Part shown: piece after piece, positions 1-8,556 of the stretch
Numbering within the stretch: position 1 is the stretch's first letter
Layout: the number at the start of each line of letters is the position of its first letter
DNA from: Halostreptopolyspora alba
GTDB lineage: Bacteria; Actinomycetota; Actinomycetes; Streptosporangiales; Streptosporangiaceae
Reading direction: 5' to 3'
Assembly (NCBI GenBank): GCA_003725585.1
Contig: RJMB01000006.1
Location: 124,001-188,000, forward strand
DNA: 64,000 nucleotides
Notes under the pieces: generated by a model
Database searches by the model: none
What the model saw: the letters and a program-made list of their open reading frames with translations, nothing else
Told to the model about the DNA's origin: nothing
Made by a program: the position numbers and the translations under genes

Positions 1-2
1 AG

Positions 3-320
3 GTCAAGGAGATCCCGGCGGCGCCACGCCCGCCCTTGGGCGTGCTCCCCGACGACACCATCGAGATCGAGAGCGTCGCGTTCCCGCGGGGCTCCACCTT
101 GCTGTTCTACACCGACGGCCTGGTGGACGCCTTCGACGGGGGGCCGCCCGACCGACTCGAGGTGCGGGGGCTGTGCCGGATCCTCACCGACGTGCTCGGC
201 CGCGGCTGCACGCTGGCCGACCTCCCCGGGCTCGTGGTCGACGAGGCCGAGCGGTGCAACGGTGGCCCGCTGCAGGACGATGTTGCCATGCTGCTCGTGA
301 CATACGGGGAACCGGCGTGA
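3..320 (+). CDS. SpoIIE/PP2C-type serine phosphatase, C-terminal part (5' truncated by the window edge)
   Basis: The reading frame is open from the first bases, so the gene begins upstream. The visible part has the late PP2C/SpoIIE motifs: the strand LLFYTDGLVDAFD carries the metal-binding Asp of the TDGL/E box, and DDVAMLLV near the end is the other conserved acidic metal site. Members dephosphorylate anti-anti-sigma factors or similar phosphoproteins and often have N-terminal sensor domains, which would lie outside the window. The stop TGA (318-320) overlaps the GTG start of the histidine kinase at 317, so the genes are translationally coupled and probably form one signalling unit. Confidence 0.85.
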   Translation, partial: VKEIPAAPRPPLGVLPDDTIEIESVAFPRGSTLLFYTDGLVDAFDGGPPDRLEVRGLCRILTDVLGRGCTLADLPGLVVDEAERCNGGPLQDDVAMLLVTYGEPA

Positions 321-2014
321 ACCGGTATCCGTGGGGCACACCCAAGAGAACCCCGGAGACCACCCGCGCACCATGGTCGCTGCGGCGCCGCGTGACGGTC
401 CTGCTGACGGTGGTGACCGTCGTGCTGGTGGCATCGGTGTCGGTCATCACCGCCGCCGCCCTGTCGGCGCGCGAGTCCCTGGCGCGCCAGGTCGACCAAC
501 TCACCCCGGCCCAGACCGCGATCCAGCAGACCAGCTCCGCCTACCTGAACCAGGACAACGGGATCCGGGGCTACGCTCTCACCTCCGACCTCGAGTTCCT
601 CGAACCCTACGAGGAGGGCAAACGCACCCTCGGGGAGAACCGGCCGATCCTCAAGGACGTGGTCGACGAGGACGGCGAGACCGACCCCGCCATCCAGCGC
701 CTGCTCGACGCCGGCGACGCCTGGCGGAAGGACTTCGCCGAACCCACGCTGTCCAAGGTGCACGCCGGCAAGGAGGTCAGCGCCGAGGACTACCAGCTCG
801 GCCGTGAGCGCTTCAACGAGCTGCGTACCGCGGCCCACGAAGCCGAGACGCAGGTCGACGAGGAGCTCCAGGAGGCCCGCGAGGGGCTGACCGTGGCGAC
901 CCAGCAGGTGGTGGCCCTGCTGATCCTGGTGGGGATCGTGGTCGCGATCATGTCCGTGTTCCTGTGGGTGATGTTGCAGCACTGGGTGCTTCGCCCGCTG
1001 GACGAGCTGGTCAGCCATCTGCGGCAGGTGTCGGAGGGCTACTACGCCCACCGCATCGAGTTGCAGGGGCCACCCGAGATCGAGCGGGTCGGCCGCGACG
1101 TCGACGCCATGCGCGAGCGCATCGTCAACGACCTCCACGAGGTGGGCGTGGCCCGCCGAAAGCTGCAGGAGCAGTCGGAGCTGCTGGAGCGCCAGACCGA
1201 CGAGCTGCGCCGATCCAACATGGAGCTGGAGCAGTTCGCCTACGTGGCCTCGCACGACCTCCAGGAGCCGCTGCGCAAGGTCGCCAGCTTCTGCCAGCTG
1301 CTGCAGCGCCGCTACCACGGTCAGCTCGACGACCGCGCCGACTCCTACATCGACTTCGCGGTCGAGGGCGCCAAGCGGATGCAGACCCTGATCAACGACC
1401 TGCTGGCGTTCTCCCGCGTCGGCCGTACCAAGAACTTCGCCCCGGTGGACCTCAACGAGGCCCTGCAGGACGCCCTCAGCAATCTGGAGGCCCGTCTGGA
1501 GGAAGCCGACGCGGTCGTCACCGGTGACGACCTGCCCACGGTCGAGGGCGACCAGACACTGCTCACGCAGGTGTTCTTCAACCTCGTCGGCAACGCCGTG
1601 AAGTTCCGCGGGGAACGGGCGGCCCGCGTGCACGTGAGCGTGGAACGCCAGGGTGACGAGTGGGTCTTCTGCTGCACCGACAACGGGATCGGGATCGAAC
1701 CGCAGTACGCGGAGCGCGTGTTCGTGATATTCCAGCGGCTCCACACGCGCGACAAGTACGGCGGGACCGGGATTGGCCTGGCGATGTGCAGGAAGATCGT
1801 CGAGTTCCACGGGGGGCGCATTTGGCTGGGGAGTAATCCGGAACCGACGGGTACCCGGATATGCTGGTCCCTGCCCGCCGATGTCGAGGCCCAGGAAGAG
1901 ATGGCCGAAGGGAACGCTGAGAGCGATTCCGCGGGTTCGGAACCCGCCTCGATCGGCGAGGGGGACGAGCACGAATCCCCTAGCGCGGCCGGGGACGGCC
2001 CAGGGAAGGTCTGA
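317..2014 (+). CDS. CHASE3/HAMP sensor histidine kinase
   Basis: Membrane histidine kinase of 565 residues. TM1 is at about residues 27-49, an extracytoplasmic CHASE3-like helical region at 50-195, TM2 at about 199-219 and a HAMP linker to about 270. A coiled coil leads into the HisKA box [10 protein letters not shown], with the phosphoacceptor His at about 313. The HATPase part has an N box ([11 protein letters not shown]) and G boxes (DNGIGI and GGTGIGLAM). The HDLQEPLR type of H box is common in phytochrome-like kinases that work with stand-alone receivers, which fits the Rcp1-like gene that follows. The GTG at 317 overlaps the previous stop as GTGA; earlier in-frame starts would run far into the phosphatase gene. 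The C-terminal 40 residues are acidic and low in complexity. Confidence 0.92.
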   Translation: MNRYPWGTPKRTPETTRAPWSLRRRVTVLLTVVTVVLVASVSVITAAALSARESLARQVDQLTPAQTAIQQTSSAYLNQDNGIRGYALTSDLEFLEPYEEGKRTLGENRPILKDVVDEDGETDPAIQRLLDAGDAWRKDFAEPTLSKVHAGKEVSAEDYQLGRERFNELRTAAHEAETQVDEELQEAREGLTVATQQVVALLILVGIVVAIMSVFLWVMLQHWVLRPLDELVSHLRQVSEGYYAHRIELQGPPEIERVGRDVDAMRERIVNDLHEVGVARRKLQEQSELLERQTDELRRSNMELEQFAYVASHDLQEPLRKVASFCQLLQRRYHGQLDDRADSYIDFAVEGAKRMQTLINDLLAFSRVGRTKNFAPVDLNEALQDALSNLEARLEEADAVVTGDDLPTVEGDQTLLTQVFFNLVGNAVKFRGERAARVHVSVERQGDEWVFCCTDNGIGIEPQYAERVFVIFQRLHTRDKYGGTGIGLAMCRKIVEFHGGRIWLGSNPEPTGTRICWSLPADVEAQEEMAEGNAESDSAGSEPASIGEGDEHESPSAAGDGPGKV

Positions 2015-2018
2015 GACA

Positions 2019-2465
2019 TTGAGCGAGGTCACTTTGGTGCAAGCCATAGAGGTGCTGCTGGTGGAGGATGACCCCGGCGATGTCCTCATGACCAAGGAGG
2101 CGTTCGAGGAGCACAAGGTCGGCAACCGGCTGCACGTGGTCTCCGACGGTGTCGAGGCGCTGCGCTTCCTGCGTCGCGAAGGCGACTACGTCGACTCCCC
2201 GACGCCGCACCTGGTCCTGCTCGACCTCAACCTGCCCCGCAAGGACGGGCGCGAGGTGCTCGAGGAGGTCAAGAAGGACGAGTCGCTGTCCCACATTCCG
2301 GTGGTGGTGCTGACCACCTCCGAGGCCGAGGAGGACATCCTGCGCAGCTACCGGCTGCACGCCAACGCCTACGTGGCCAAGCCGGTCGACTTCGACCAGT
2401 TCATCCGGGTCGTGCGCCAGATCGATGACTTCTTCGTCAGCGTTGTTCGGCTGCCCAACCACTGA
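2019..2465 (+). CDS. Single-domain response regulator, Rcp1-like
   Basis: A stand-alone receiver domain (148 residues) without an output domain. Key residues are the acidic pair VEDD near residues 15-18, the phosphoacceptor Asp in [13 protein letters not shown] (about residue 69), a conserved Thr in [13 protein letters not shown] and the Lys of AYVAKPVD. The LNLPRKDG and TTSEAEEDI wording is typical of Rcp1-type partners of phytochrome-like kinases, so it probably takes phosphate from the upstream kinase. The TTG at 2019 is chosen because GGAAGG lies 9 bases before it and it starts 4 bases after the kinase stop; GTG at 2037 is an alternative. Confidence 0.9.
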   Translation: MSEVTLVQAIEVLLVEDDPGDVLMTKEAFEEHKVGNRLHVVSDGVEALRFLRREGDYVDSPTPHLVLLDLNLPRKDGREVLEEVKKDESLSHIPVVVLTTSEAEEDILRSYRLHANAYVAKPVDFDQFIRVVRQIDDFFVSVVRLPNH

Positions 2466-2486
2466 GGCCGGCCTCCGCTGCCGGTT

Positions 2487-2507
2487 CGGCGCCAACGGCG
2501 CCGTTTT
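2487..2507 (+). terminator. Rho-independent terminator after the kinase/regulator operon
   Basis: Perfect 7-bp GC stem CGGCGCC / GGCGCCG with an AAC loop, followed directly by TTTT. It lies 22 bases after the response-regulator stop and closes the three-gene signalling operon. Confidence 0.75.
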
Positions 2508-2522
2508 GGGCCACACCTGGAC

Positions 2523-2528
2523 TACGGT
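2523..2528 (+). promoter_or_regulatory. -10 box TACGGT, probable leaderless promoter
   Basis: TACGGT ends 7 bases before the ATG at 2536, and there is no good Shine-Dalgarno sequence in between. Transcription would start at or next to the ATG. Several genes in this window share the layout. Confidence 0.5.
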
Positions 2529-2535
2529 GTGAGTC

Positions 2536-3093
2536 ATGAGCTTGCCGGAACCTCGCGATCCCGCCGGGCCGTACCGCATCAGCGTGGTCTGCCTGGGCAA
2601 CATCTGTCGTTCCCCGATGGCCGAGAAGGTCCTCACGGCCGAGCTCGACCGCGCCGGGCTCACCGGAACGGTCGAGGTGACGAGCTCGGGCACCGGCGGT
2701 TGGCACATCGGCTCCGGCATGGACGAGCGCGCGGCCGCGCTGCTGCGCGCGCAGGGCTACGCCACCGACCACACCGCGCGCCGGGTCGAGCCGACGCACC
2801 TCGCCGAGCACGACCTGATCCTGGCGATGGACCGCGACAACCTCGAGAATCTCCGCCGCCTCGCCCGCGGGCACACCGACCTCGGCGACCGACTGCGGCT
2901 GTTCCGCGCGTTCGCGTCGGACACCGGCCCCGAGCCGGAGGTGCCGGACCCCTACTACGGTGGCGAGCACGGTTTCGCCACGGTGCTGGACATGGTGCGG
3001 GCCGCCGCCGTGGGCCTCACGACGGAGCTGGCCGCCCGCTACGACTCGGGGCAGGACGAGGAGTACAGGGGTGGACGGACACACAGTCGCTGA
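2536..3093 (+). CDS. Low-molecular-weight protein-tyrosine phosphatase
   Basis: Cytosolic 185-residue phosphatase. The P-loop C-X5-R-S reads CLGNICRS, with Cys at residue 19 and Arg at 25. The general-acid Asp lies in the late DPYYGG motif, as expected for the family. The domain is complete and of usual length. Family members remove phosphate from tyrosine (or arginine) on proteins, or regulate exopolysaccharide kinases; the sequence does not give the substrate. The stop overlaps the fructosamine-kinase gene start (GTG at 3071) by 23 bases, so the two genes are co-transcribed and probably coupled. Confidence 0.92.
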   Translation: MSLPEPRDPAGPYRISVVCLGNICRSPMAEKVLTAELDRAGLTGTVEVTSSGTGGWHIGSGMDERAAALLRAQGYATDHTARRVEPTHLAEHDLILAMDRDNLENLRRLARGHTDLGDRLRLFRAFASDTGPEPEVPDPYYGGEHGFATVLDMVRAAAVGLTTELAARYDSGQDEEYRGGRTHSR

Positions 3094-3946
3094 CCGCGTC
3101 GCCAAGCTGACCGGCCAGGAGGTGGGTCGGGCGACGCCGAAGGGCGGCAGCCACGCCTGGACGGTGTTCCGTGTCGAGCTCGCCGACGGCACGCCCCTCT
3201 TCGTCAAGGCGTTGCCGGACGGTCCCGAAGGGGACGGTTTCACCGGCCTGTTCCAGAGCGAGGCGCACGGCCTGGACTGGCTGGGACAGCCCACCGCCTC
3301 CCTCGTGCCCGACGTCGTGGCCGTCGACTCCCACACGCTCGTGCTCTCCTGGGTCGATGAGCGCCCGGCCACCCCGCGGGCCGCCGAGGTCCTCGGTCGC
3401 CGGCTGGCGGAGACGCACACGGCCGGGGCGGACTCCTTCGGTGCGCGAAACGACGGGTTCATCGGGCCGCTGCCGCTGGAGAACACGCCCGCCACGGAAT
3501 GGCCGCGGTTCTACGCCGAGCGGCGCCTGGCGCCCTACCTGCGGCGCGCGGCCGATCGGGGGGTGCTGACGCCCGCCGACACCCGCACCGTGGAGAAGGT
3601 CATCGACTCCGTCGAGGACCTGGCCGGTCCGCCGGAGCCGCCGGCGCGGATACACGGCGACCTGTGGGGCGGGAACGTGCTGTGGCGGGACAACGACGCG
3701 GTCCTCATCGACCCCGCCGCGCACGGTGGGCACCGCGAGACCGACCTCGCCATGCTCGCCCTGTTCGGCATTCCCCACCTGGACCGGCTCCGCGACTCCT
3801 ACAACGAGGTGGCGCCGTTGGCGGAGGGGTGGCGCCAGCGGGTGGCGCTGCACCAGCTCCACCCGCTGTTGGTGCATGTGTGCCTGTTCGGCGCGGCCTA
3901 CCGCACAACGACCATGGACGCGGCCCGGGCGGCACTGCGCGGCTGA
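3071..3946 (+). CDS. Fructosamine kinase family protein
   Basis: A 291-residue kinase of the fructosamine-kinase/aminoglycoside-phosphotransferase fold. The N-lobe Lys is in TPLFVKALP (about residue 46), the catalytic loop is IHGDLWGGNVLW (His about 195), and the metal-binding LIDPA is followed by the family-typical GGHRETDLAML. Such enzymes phosphorylate ketosamines on glycated proteins or amino acids so that the sugar falls off (protein deglycation). The GTG at 3071 lies inside the phosphatase gene and is the first start giving a normal N-terminus. Pairing of a LMW phosphatase with a fructosamine kinase is common in bacteria (established knowledge). Confidence 0.9.
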   Translation: MDGHTVADRVAKLTGQEVGRATPKGGSHAWTVFRVELADGTPLFVKALPDGPEGDGFTGLFQSEAHGLDWLGQPTASLVPDVVAVDSHTLVLSWVDERPATPRAAEVLGRRLAETHTAGADSFGARNDGFIGPLPLENTPATEWPRFYAERRLAPYLRRAADRGVLTPADTRTVEKVIDSVEDLAGPPEPPARIHGDLWGGNVLWRDNDAVLIDPAAHGGHRETDLAMLALFGIPHLDRLRDSYNEVAPLAEGWRQRVALHQLHPLLVHVCLFGAAYRTTTMDAARAALRG

Positions 3947-4051
3947 GTCCCGCATCCCCGAAGACGCGGGGTGGTTCGGCGTGCCCGGTCCCTCGTCCGT
4001 GGGCCGGCCTGAACCGCACGGCCCACGGCGGTGGGAGGTGCCCGGATCCTC

Positions 4052-4057
4052 TATAGT
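4052..4057 (+). promoter_or_regulatory. -10 box TATAGT, probable leaderless promoter
   Basis: TATAGT, one mismatch from TATAAT, ends 8 bases before the GTG at 4066. This leaves no room for a ribosome-binding site on the transcript and supports this GTG as the start. Confidence 0.55.
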
Positions 4058-4065
4058 CAGAGGCC

Positions 4066-4932
4066 GTGGCATCCGCAGACGACAACCACGCGGCGGGCTG
4101 GCGGGGCGCCCCGCCGCAGTACCCGCCCGCGCCGCGGCCGCCGGGCGGGATCGGCCCCGTCATGGCGGCGACCCTGGTGCTGGTGTTCGTTGTGGTGCTC
4201 ATCATCGCGGGCGCCCTGGTGGTCAACGCGTTCCGCGACAGCGACGACTCGGCCGCCCCCGCCTCAGAGGAGCCAAGCGCCCCGGAGCGGGACGCCTCCG
4301 GCGAGCCCGCCGCCGACCCCTCCGAGGAGTCCTCCGCCGATGAGGCCCCCGAGGAAGTGCTGAACTCGGGCTGGAAACTCGCGAAGGTCGGCAGGTGGGA
4401 GCTGACCTACGAGATTCCGGGGCGTTCGGAGGGCTGGACCTACGAGGGCCCCGGGGCGGTGTTCGGGGTGGGACCCCCGGACGCGGAGCAGCCCGAGCTC
4501 ACGATGGTCGGCGCCTCCTACTACGGGACCAACCCCTGCGACGGCTCGTCCTCGCTGGCCGCGGCCGGTGCGCACGGGGTGGAGAATACCGAGGACACCG
4601 GGGAGACGGCCGAGGGCGTCGCGCGGAAGTGGGCGGAGCTGGCCTACGAGTACGAGACCGGTGCCCCCGAGGTCGAGCTGCGCTCCGTCACGGAGTTCTC
4701 CGCCAACGGCCTGGCGGGGCACTACGCCGTCGCCGACGCCACACCGGTCACCGCCGGTGGCGAGTGCATCCCCGAGAGCGGTGAGGTCCACACGGTCGTG
4801 GTACCGAACCTCGATGAGGCCAACGCCGTCCGTGCGTTCTCGATCGTCTCCGACTCCGGATACGAGGAGTCACTCGACGCCGACACGATCGAGACCGTGC
4901 TGAACAGCCTCCGCGACTCCGTGGACGACTGA
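4066..4932 (+). CDS. Membrane-anchored hypothetical protein with extracytoplasmic domain
   Basis: A 288-residue protein I cannot assign to a named family. It has a Pro/Gly-rich cytoplasmic N-terminus (about 1-27), one transmembrane helix (about 28-50, VMAATLVLVFVVVLIIAGAL), an acidic Ser/Ala/Glu-rich stalk (about 55-95) and a soluble domain of about 190 residues with two cysteines (NPCDGS and GECIPES), which may form a disulfide outside the cell. The topology resembles many actinobacterial membrane-anchored proteins of unknown role. It stands alone: a clear -10 box lies just upstream and a convergent ABC operon follows. Confidence 0.75.
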   Translation: MASADDNHAAGWRGAPPQYPPAPRPPGGIGPVMAATLVLVFVVVLIIAGALVVNAFRDSDDSAAPASEEPSAPERDASGEPAADPSEESSADEAPEEVLNSGWKLAKVGRWELTYEIPGRSEGWTYEGPGAVFGVGPPDAEQPELTMVGASYYGTNPCDGSSSLAAAGAHGVENTEDTGETAEGVARKWAELAYEYETGAPEVELRSVTEFSANGLAGHYAVADATPVTAGGECIPESGEVHTVVVPNLDEANAVRAFSIVSDSGYEESLDADTIETVLNSLRDSVDD

Positions 4933-4938
4933 GGGTTT

Positions 4939-4972
4939 CGACGGGGCCGGCGCCCGGCCACGGGACCCGTCG
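4939..4972. terminator. Nested hairpin between convergent genes
   Basis: Outer stem CGACGGG / CCCGTCG (4939-4945 with 4966-4972) encloses a second stem GCCGG / CCGGC. It sits between the convergent membrane-protein gene and the ABC transporter operon and could act in both directions. There is no T-tract. Confidence 0.4.
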
Positions 4973-5007
4973 ACGGTGACTGGCCCTCCGGTTGGCCCCG
5001 GCCCGAC

Positions 5008-5931
5008 TCAGCCCTTCACGCTGCCGGCGAGCAGACCACGGGCGAAGTAGCGCTGTAGTGAGAGGAACACGAGCAGTGGCACGACCATCGACACGAACGC
5101 GCCCGCGGTGAGGCGTTGCCACTCGCCGCCGCGGGTTCCCGCCATCTCGGCGAGCCGGACGGTGAGCGGGGCGACCTCGACACTGCCGCCAGCGAAGATC
5201 AACGCCACCAGCAGATCGTTCCACACCCACAGGAACTCGAGGAGCGCCAGCGACACCAGCGCCGGCGCGATCAGCGGGAGCACGATGCCGCGAAAGATCA
5301 TCCCGTGGCCGGCGCCGTCGGCGCGCGCCGCCTCGATGAGGCTGCGCGGCAGCTGGGCGACGAAGTTGTGCATCAGGAAGATCCCCAACGGCAGGCCGAA
5401 GATGGTGTGCGCCAGCCAGACCGGGGTGAACTGGAACGCGCCCCGTAGCTCCCACGCGGGTAGGACCTCCACCCCGCCGATGGTGGCGCCCTCGGAGAGC
5501 AGCCGCAGCAGCGGAACCAGCGCCATCTGCAACGGCACGATCTGCAGCGCGAAGACACCGACGAAGAGCCAGTCGCGGCCGGGGAACCGCAGCCACACGA
5601 GCGCGTAGGCGGTCAGCGCGGAGAGGACGACCACGAACACCATCGACGGCACGGCGATGGCGAACGAGTTCACGAAGTAGCTGGCCAGCTGCCCCGAACC
5701 GTCGCGGGCGAACAGCACCTCCTCGTAGTTGCGCAGGGTCAGTGTGGGGTCGGCGAGCACCGACCACCACCCGCTGGTCATGATCCGCTCCTCGGGCCGC
5801 ACGGAGGAGACGAGCAGCCCCGCGGTCGGGACGGTCCAGGCGATGGCGATGACGATCGCGGCGGCGCTCGCGGCACGACTGGTCAGGGCGCGTCTGACGC
5901 GCGCGACCGAAGACATCGGGGCGGGGGTCAC
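5008..5931 (-). CDS. Carbohydrate ABC transporter permease, MalG type
   Basis: A 307-residue inner-membrane subunit with about six transmembrane helices. The EAA loop that contacts the ATPase reads EAARADGAGHGMIFRGIVLP (about two thirds in), as in sugar importers of the CUT1 class. The C-terminus (LQRYFARGLLAGSVKG) is the usual MalG-type ending. The GTG start at 5931 overlaps the stop of the upstream permease (GTGA), so the two permeases are translated together. It is the last gene of a three-gene operon (binding protein, MalF type, MalG type). Confidence 0.92.
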   Translation of the reverse strand: MTPAPMSSVARVRRALTSRAASAAAIVIAIAWTVPTAGLLVSSVRPEERIMTSGWWSVLADPTLTLRNYEEVLFARDGSGQLASYFVNSFAIAVPSMVFVVVLSALTAYALVWLRFPGRDWLFVGVFALQIVPLQMALVPLLRLLSEGATIGGVEVLPAWELRGAFQFTPVWLAHTIFGLPLGIFLMHNFVAQLPRSLIEAARADGAGHGMIFRGIVLPLIAPALVSLALLEFLWVWNDLLVALIFAGGSVEVAPLTVRLAEMAGTRGGEWQRLTAGAFVSMVVPLLVFLSLQRYFARGLLAGSVKG

Positions 5932-6950
5932 CGTGCCTCCCGCGTGCGCCGGGTGTTGGCGATCTGGACCAGAACCAGCGGGATGACCAGGACGAAGAGA
6001 ACGACCGCCAGCGCGGAACCACGCCCCAGCTCGCCGTAACGGAACGCCTGGTTGTACATCTCGTTGGCGATGACGGAGGTGTGGAACTGGCCGCCGGTCA
6101 TGGTGCGGACGATGTCGAACACCTTCAGGGTCTGCACCGAGATGGTGATCAGCACGACCGCGACGGTGGGCCAGATCATCGGGAGCGTGACCCGCCAGAA
6201 CTGCTGCCAGGCGTTCACCCCGTCGATGCGCGCCGCCTCGATGATGTCGTCGGGGACCGCCTTGATCGCCGCCGACTGCACCACCATCGCGAACCCGGCC
6301 TGGATCCAGATCAGCACGACGATGAGCAGCAGCGTGTTCAGCGGCTGGTCCAGCAGCCACTGTCGCGGCTCACCGCCGAGCCAGACGACGACCTGGTTGA
6401 GCAGCCCGATCTGGTCGGTCCCGGCCGGGCGGTAGGTGTAGACGAACTTCCAGATGATCGAGGCGCCGACGAACGAGATCGCCATCGGCATGAACAGCAT
6501 CGACTTGGCGACCGCCTCGTAGCGCGACCGGTCCACCAGGACCGCGTAGGCCAGCCCGATGGCGGTGGCCAGCAGCGGCGCGAACAACACCCACAACAGG
6601 GTGTTGCGCAGCACGAGTAGGATCTCGGGCTGGGTGAGCATCCAGGCGTAGTTGTCCAGGCCCACCCACGCGGTTCCGCCGCGGTCGCGCACGGACAGCA
6701 CCGTGGTGCGGACAACGGGGTAGAGGAGACCGACCACCAGGAGCACCCCGGCGGGGGTCAGGAAGCAGGCGGCCTGCCACCAGTCCCGCCGGCAACGGGG
6801 ACCCCGATCCACGATCACCAGTAGTAGGCCGATGACCGCGAGGAACGCGGCGACACCGATGCCCAGCCAAAGCAGTTTGGGTAGTTCGGCCTGGATGTCG
6901 AAACCCATGGGCTCCTTCCACGCGGCGAGGTGTGGCTGGAGAGGCGTCAT
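5928..6950 (-). CDS. Carbohydrate ABC transporter permease, MalF type
   Basis: A 340-residue permease with an N-terminal membrane helix (about residues 24-47) followed by the six-helix core. The EAA loop is EAARIDGVNAWQQFWRVTLP. It pairs with the MalG-type subunit to form the membrane channel of a sugar importer. The ATG at 6950 overlaps the binding-protein stop (ATGA); the ATG at 6908 would be a 14-residue shorter alternative. No ATP-binding subunit is encoded next to it, which suggests a shared ATPase of the MsiK kind, as known for many actinobacterial CUT1 importers. Confidence 0.92.
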   Translation of the reverse strand: MTPLQPHLAAWKEPMGFDIQAELPKLLWLGIGVAAFLAVIGLLLVIVDRGPRCRRDWWQAACFLTPAGVLLVVGLLYPVVRTTVLSVRDRGGTAWVGLDNYAWMLTQPEILLVLRNTLLWVLFAPLLATAIGLAYAVLVDRSRYEAVAKSMLFMPMAISFVGASIIWKFVYTYRPAGTDQIGLLNQVVVWLGGEPRQWLLDQPLNTLLLIVVLIWIQAGFAMVVQSAAIKAVPDDIIEAARIDGVNAWQQFWRVTLPMIWPTVAVVLITISVQTLKVFDIVRTMTGGQFHTSVIANEMYNQAFRYGELGRGSALAVVLFVLVIPLVLVQIANTRRTREAR

Positions 6951-8305
6951 TCGTTCCGCGGCCAGGACCGCTCCACGAAGCCGAGGGCGTCCTCGGAGTC
7001 GGCGCCGTTGACCCAGTTGGTCATCGCGCGCCACAGGGTCCCCGAGCCCACCGCCGCCGGCATCGCGTCGCTGCCGTCCCACCGGAAGACCGTGTCGGGG
7101 TCGCGCAGCAGCTCGGCGGCGAACCGGTCGTTGGGGTTGTGCAACTGGTCCAGGTCGAGGTCGCTGTGCGCGGAGAACCAGGAACCCTCGGCGGCACGCC
7201 GGTTCGCGTAGTCCGCGGTGGCCAGGTACTCCTGCACCGCGGTGACCTCGGGGCGGTCGTCGAAGGCGGCGACCCACTCGCCGCCACCCAACACCGGGGT
7301 TTCGGTGCCCTCACCCACGCCCGGGAAGTTGAACGCGAACACCTCGCCGTCCTCGGCGATCTCGGTGTCCTCGGGCCACTGCGCCGCGTAGAAGGAGCCC
7401 ATCAGATACATCGCGCACTCGCCGTCGAGGATGGGCTGGCCGGCGTCCTGGCTGGAGGTGGTGGCGACGCTGCCGACGCCACCGAACGGCCCGTTGACGT
7501 GCTCGGGGTCACGCAGGATCTCGCCGACACGGTCGAGGGCCTCGACCACCCGCGGGTCGTCGAAGGGGATGTCGTGGTCGACCCACTGGTCGTAGACCTC
7601 GGGGCCGTGCTGGCTGAGCATCACGTTCTCCAGCCAGTCCGTGACGGGCCACCCGGTGGCCTCCCCGGACTCGATGCCCGCGCACCACGGTGTGACCCCG
7701 TCCCCGGCGATCTCGCCACTGAGCCCGATCATCTCCTCCCAGGTGCGGGGTACCTCGTATCCGTGGTCGGCGAAGAACTCGGGGGAGTACCACACGAAGG
7801 ACTTGACGTTGGCGCCCAGTGGGGTGGCGTACAGTTGGCCGCCGCTCGTGGCATAGGACAGCCAGTCCTCCTCCCATCCCCGCTGGGCGCGTTCCCGCAC
7901 GGGATCGGGCAGTGGGAGCGCGTCCCCGGAATCCACGAAGCGGTGCAGCAGGCCGGGCTGCGGGAAGAAGGCGATGTCCGGGGCGTTGCCGCCGTCCACC
8001 TTGACCTGGACCTGGGCCTCGAACTCGCCGCTGCCCTCGTAGGTGATGTCGATGCCGGTGCACTCGGTGAAGCGTTGCCAGGCCCGCTGCATCCGCTGGC
8101 CCTCCTCGTCGCGGATCGAGGCGTAGATCGTGACGGTCCCGCCGCTGGTCTCTTGCCACTGCCGGAACGGTGCGCACTCGGCGGACTCGGGATCGGCCCC
8201 GCCGGTGCCGCCCCCGGAGAGGTAGGCGCATCCGGAGGCGATGAGGATCAGGGGTAGCCACGTCGCCGCGGCGGTGGCGCACCGGCGCGTGGGGAGCGTG
8301 GGCAT
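6947..8305 (-). CDS. Sugar-binding lipoprotein of the ABC transporter (AglE-like)
   Basis: Extracellular solute-binding protein of 452 residues. The signal peptide ends in the lipobox IASGC with Cys at about residue 26, so the mature protein is lipid-anchored. The body follows the CUT1 binding-protein pattern (DITYEGSGEFEAQVQVKVDG, PDIAFFPQPGLL, LGGGEWVAAF). The wording is closest to alpha-glucoside binding proteins of the AglE type as I recall them, so an oligosaccharide such as an alpha-glucoside is the likely ligand (inference). First gene of the operon; about 250 bases separate it from the divergent lon gene. Confidence 0.88.
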   Translation of the reverse strand: MPTLPTRRCATAAATWLPLILIASGCAYLSGGGTGGADPESAECAPFRQWQETSGGTVTIYASIRDEEGQRMQRAWQRFTECTGIDITYEGSGEFEAQVQVKVDGGNAPDIAFFPQPGLLHRFVDSGDALPLPDPVRERAQRGWEEDWLSYATSGGQLYATPLGANVKSFVWYSPEFFADHGYEVPRTWEEMIGLSGEIAGDGVTPWCAGIESGEATGWPVTDWLENVMLSQHGPEVYDQWVDHDIPFDDPRVVEALDRVGEILRDPEHVNGPFGGVGSVATTSSQDAGQPILDGECAMYLMGSFYAAQWPEDTEIAEDGEVFAFNFPGVGEGTETPVLGGGEWVAAFDDRPEVTAVQEYLATADYANRRAAEGSWFSAHSDLDLDQLHNPNDRFAAELLRDPDTVFRWDGSDAMPAAVGSGTLWRAMTNWVNGADSEDALGFVERSWPRNE

Positions 8306-8523
8306 GTCGACGCCTCCTGCGGATGCGCTGGTGAGAACCGGATAAGCCCGGATTGTGATCGGTATGTTACTCCGGGTTTCGGTGCGGGTGGTGGAGGTCG
8401 GGTGGTGTGGCCGGACTCCGGCCTCAGGAACGGCGGTGGCGCGGCCGCGGGCTCGTACTGCGGGGGCGGGTGGCCATCGCTCACAGCGAACGCCGAACCG
8501 GGAAGAAAATCGGGCTCTTCTTT

Positions 8524-8544
8524 ATTGAGTGATAGTGACTCAAG
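8524..8544 (+). promoter_or_regulatory. HAIR-type HspR operator upstream of lon
   Basis: The inverted repeat TTGAGT-N7-ACTCAA (8525-8530 and 8538-8543), with flanking bases ATTGAGT and ACTCAAG, matches the HAIR consensus CTTGAGT-N7-ACTCAAG at 13 of 14 positions. HAIR is the binding site of HspR, the MerR-like heat-shock repressor of actinomycetes, and lon is a known HspR target in Streptomyces (established knowledge). The site ends just before the AAGGAGG ribosome-binding site (8545-8551), so repressor bound here would block transcription. Confidence 0.85.
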
Positions 8545-8556
8545 AAGGAGGGTCCA

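Noticed and set aside
107..2125. Very long minus-strand open frames opposite the kinase and lon genes
   Set aside because: Shadows caused by high GC at third codon positions; the translations are Gly/Ala/Arg/His-rich and match no family, while the plus-strand genes have full domains.
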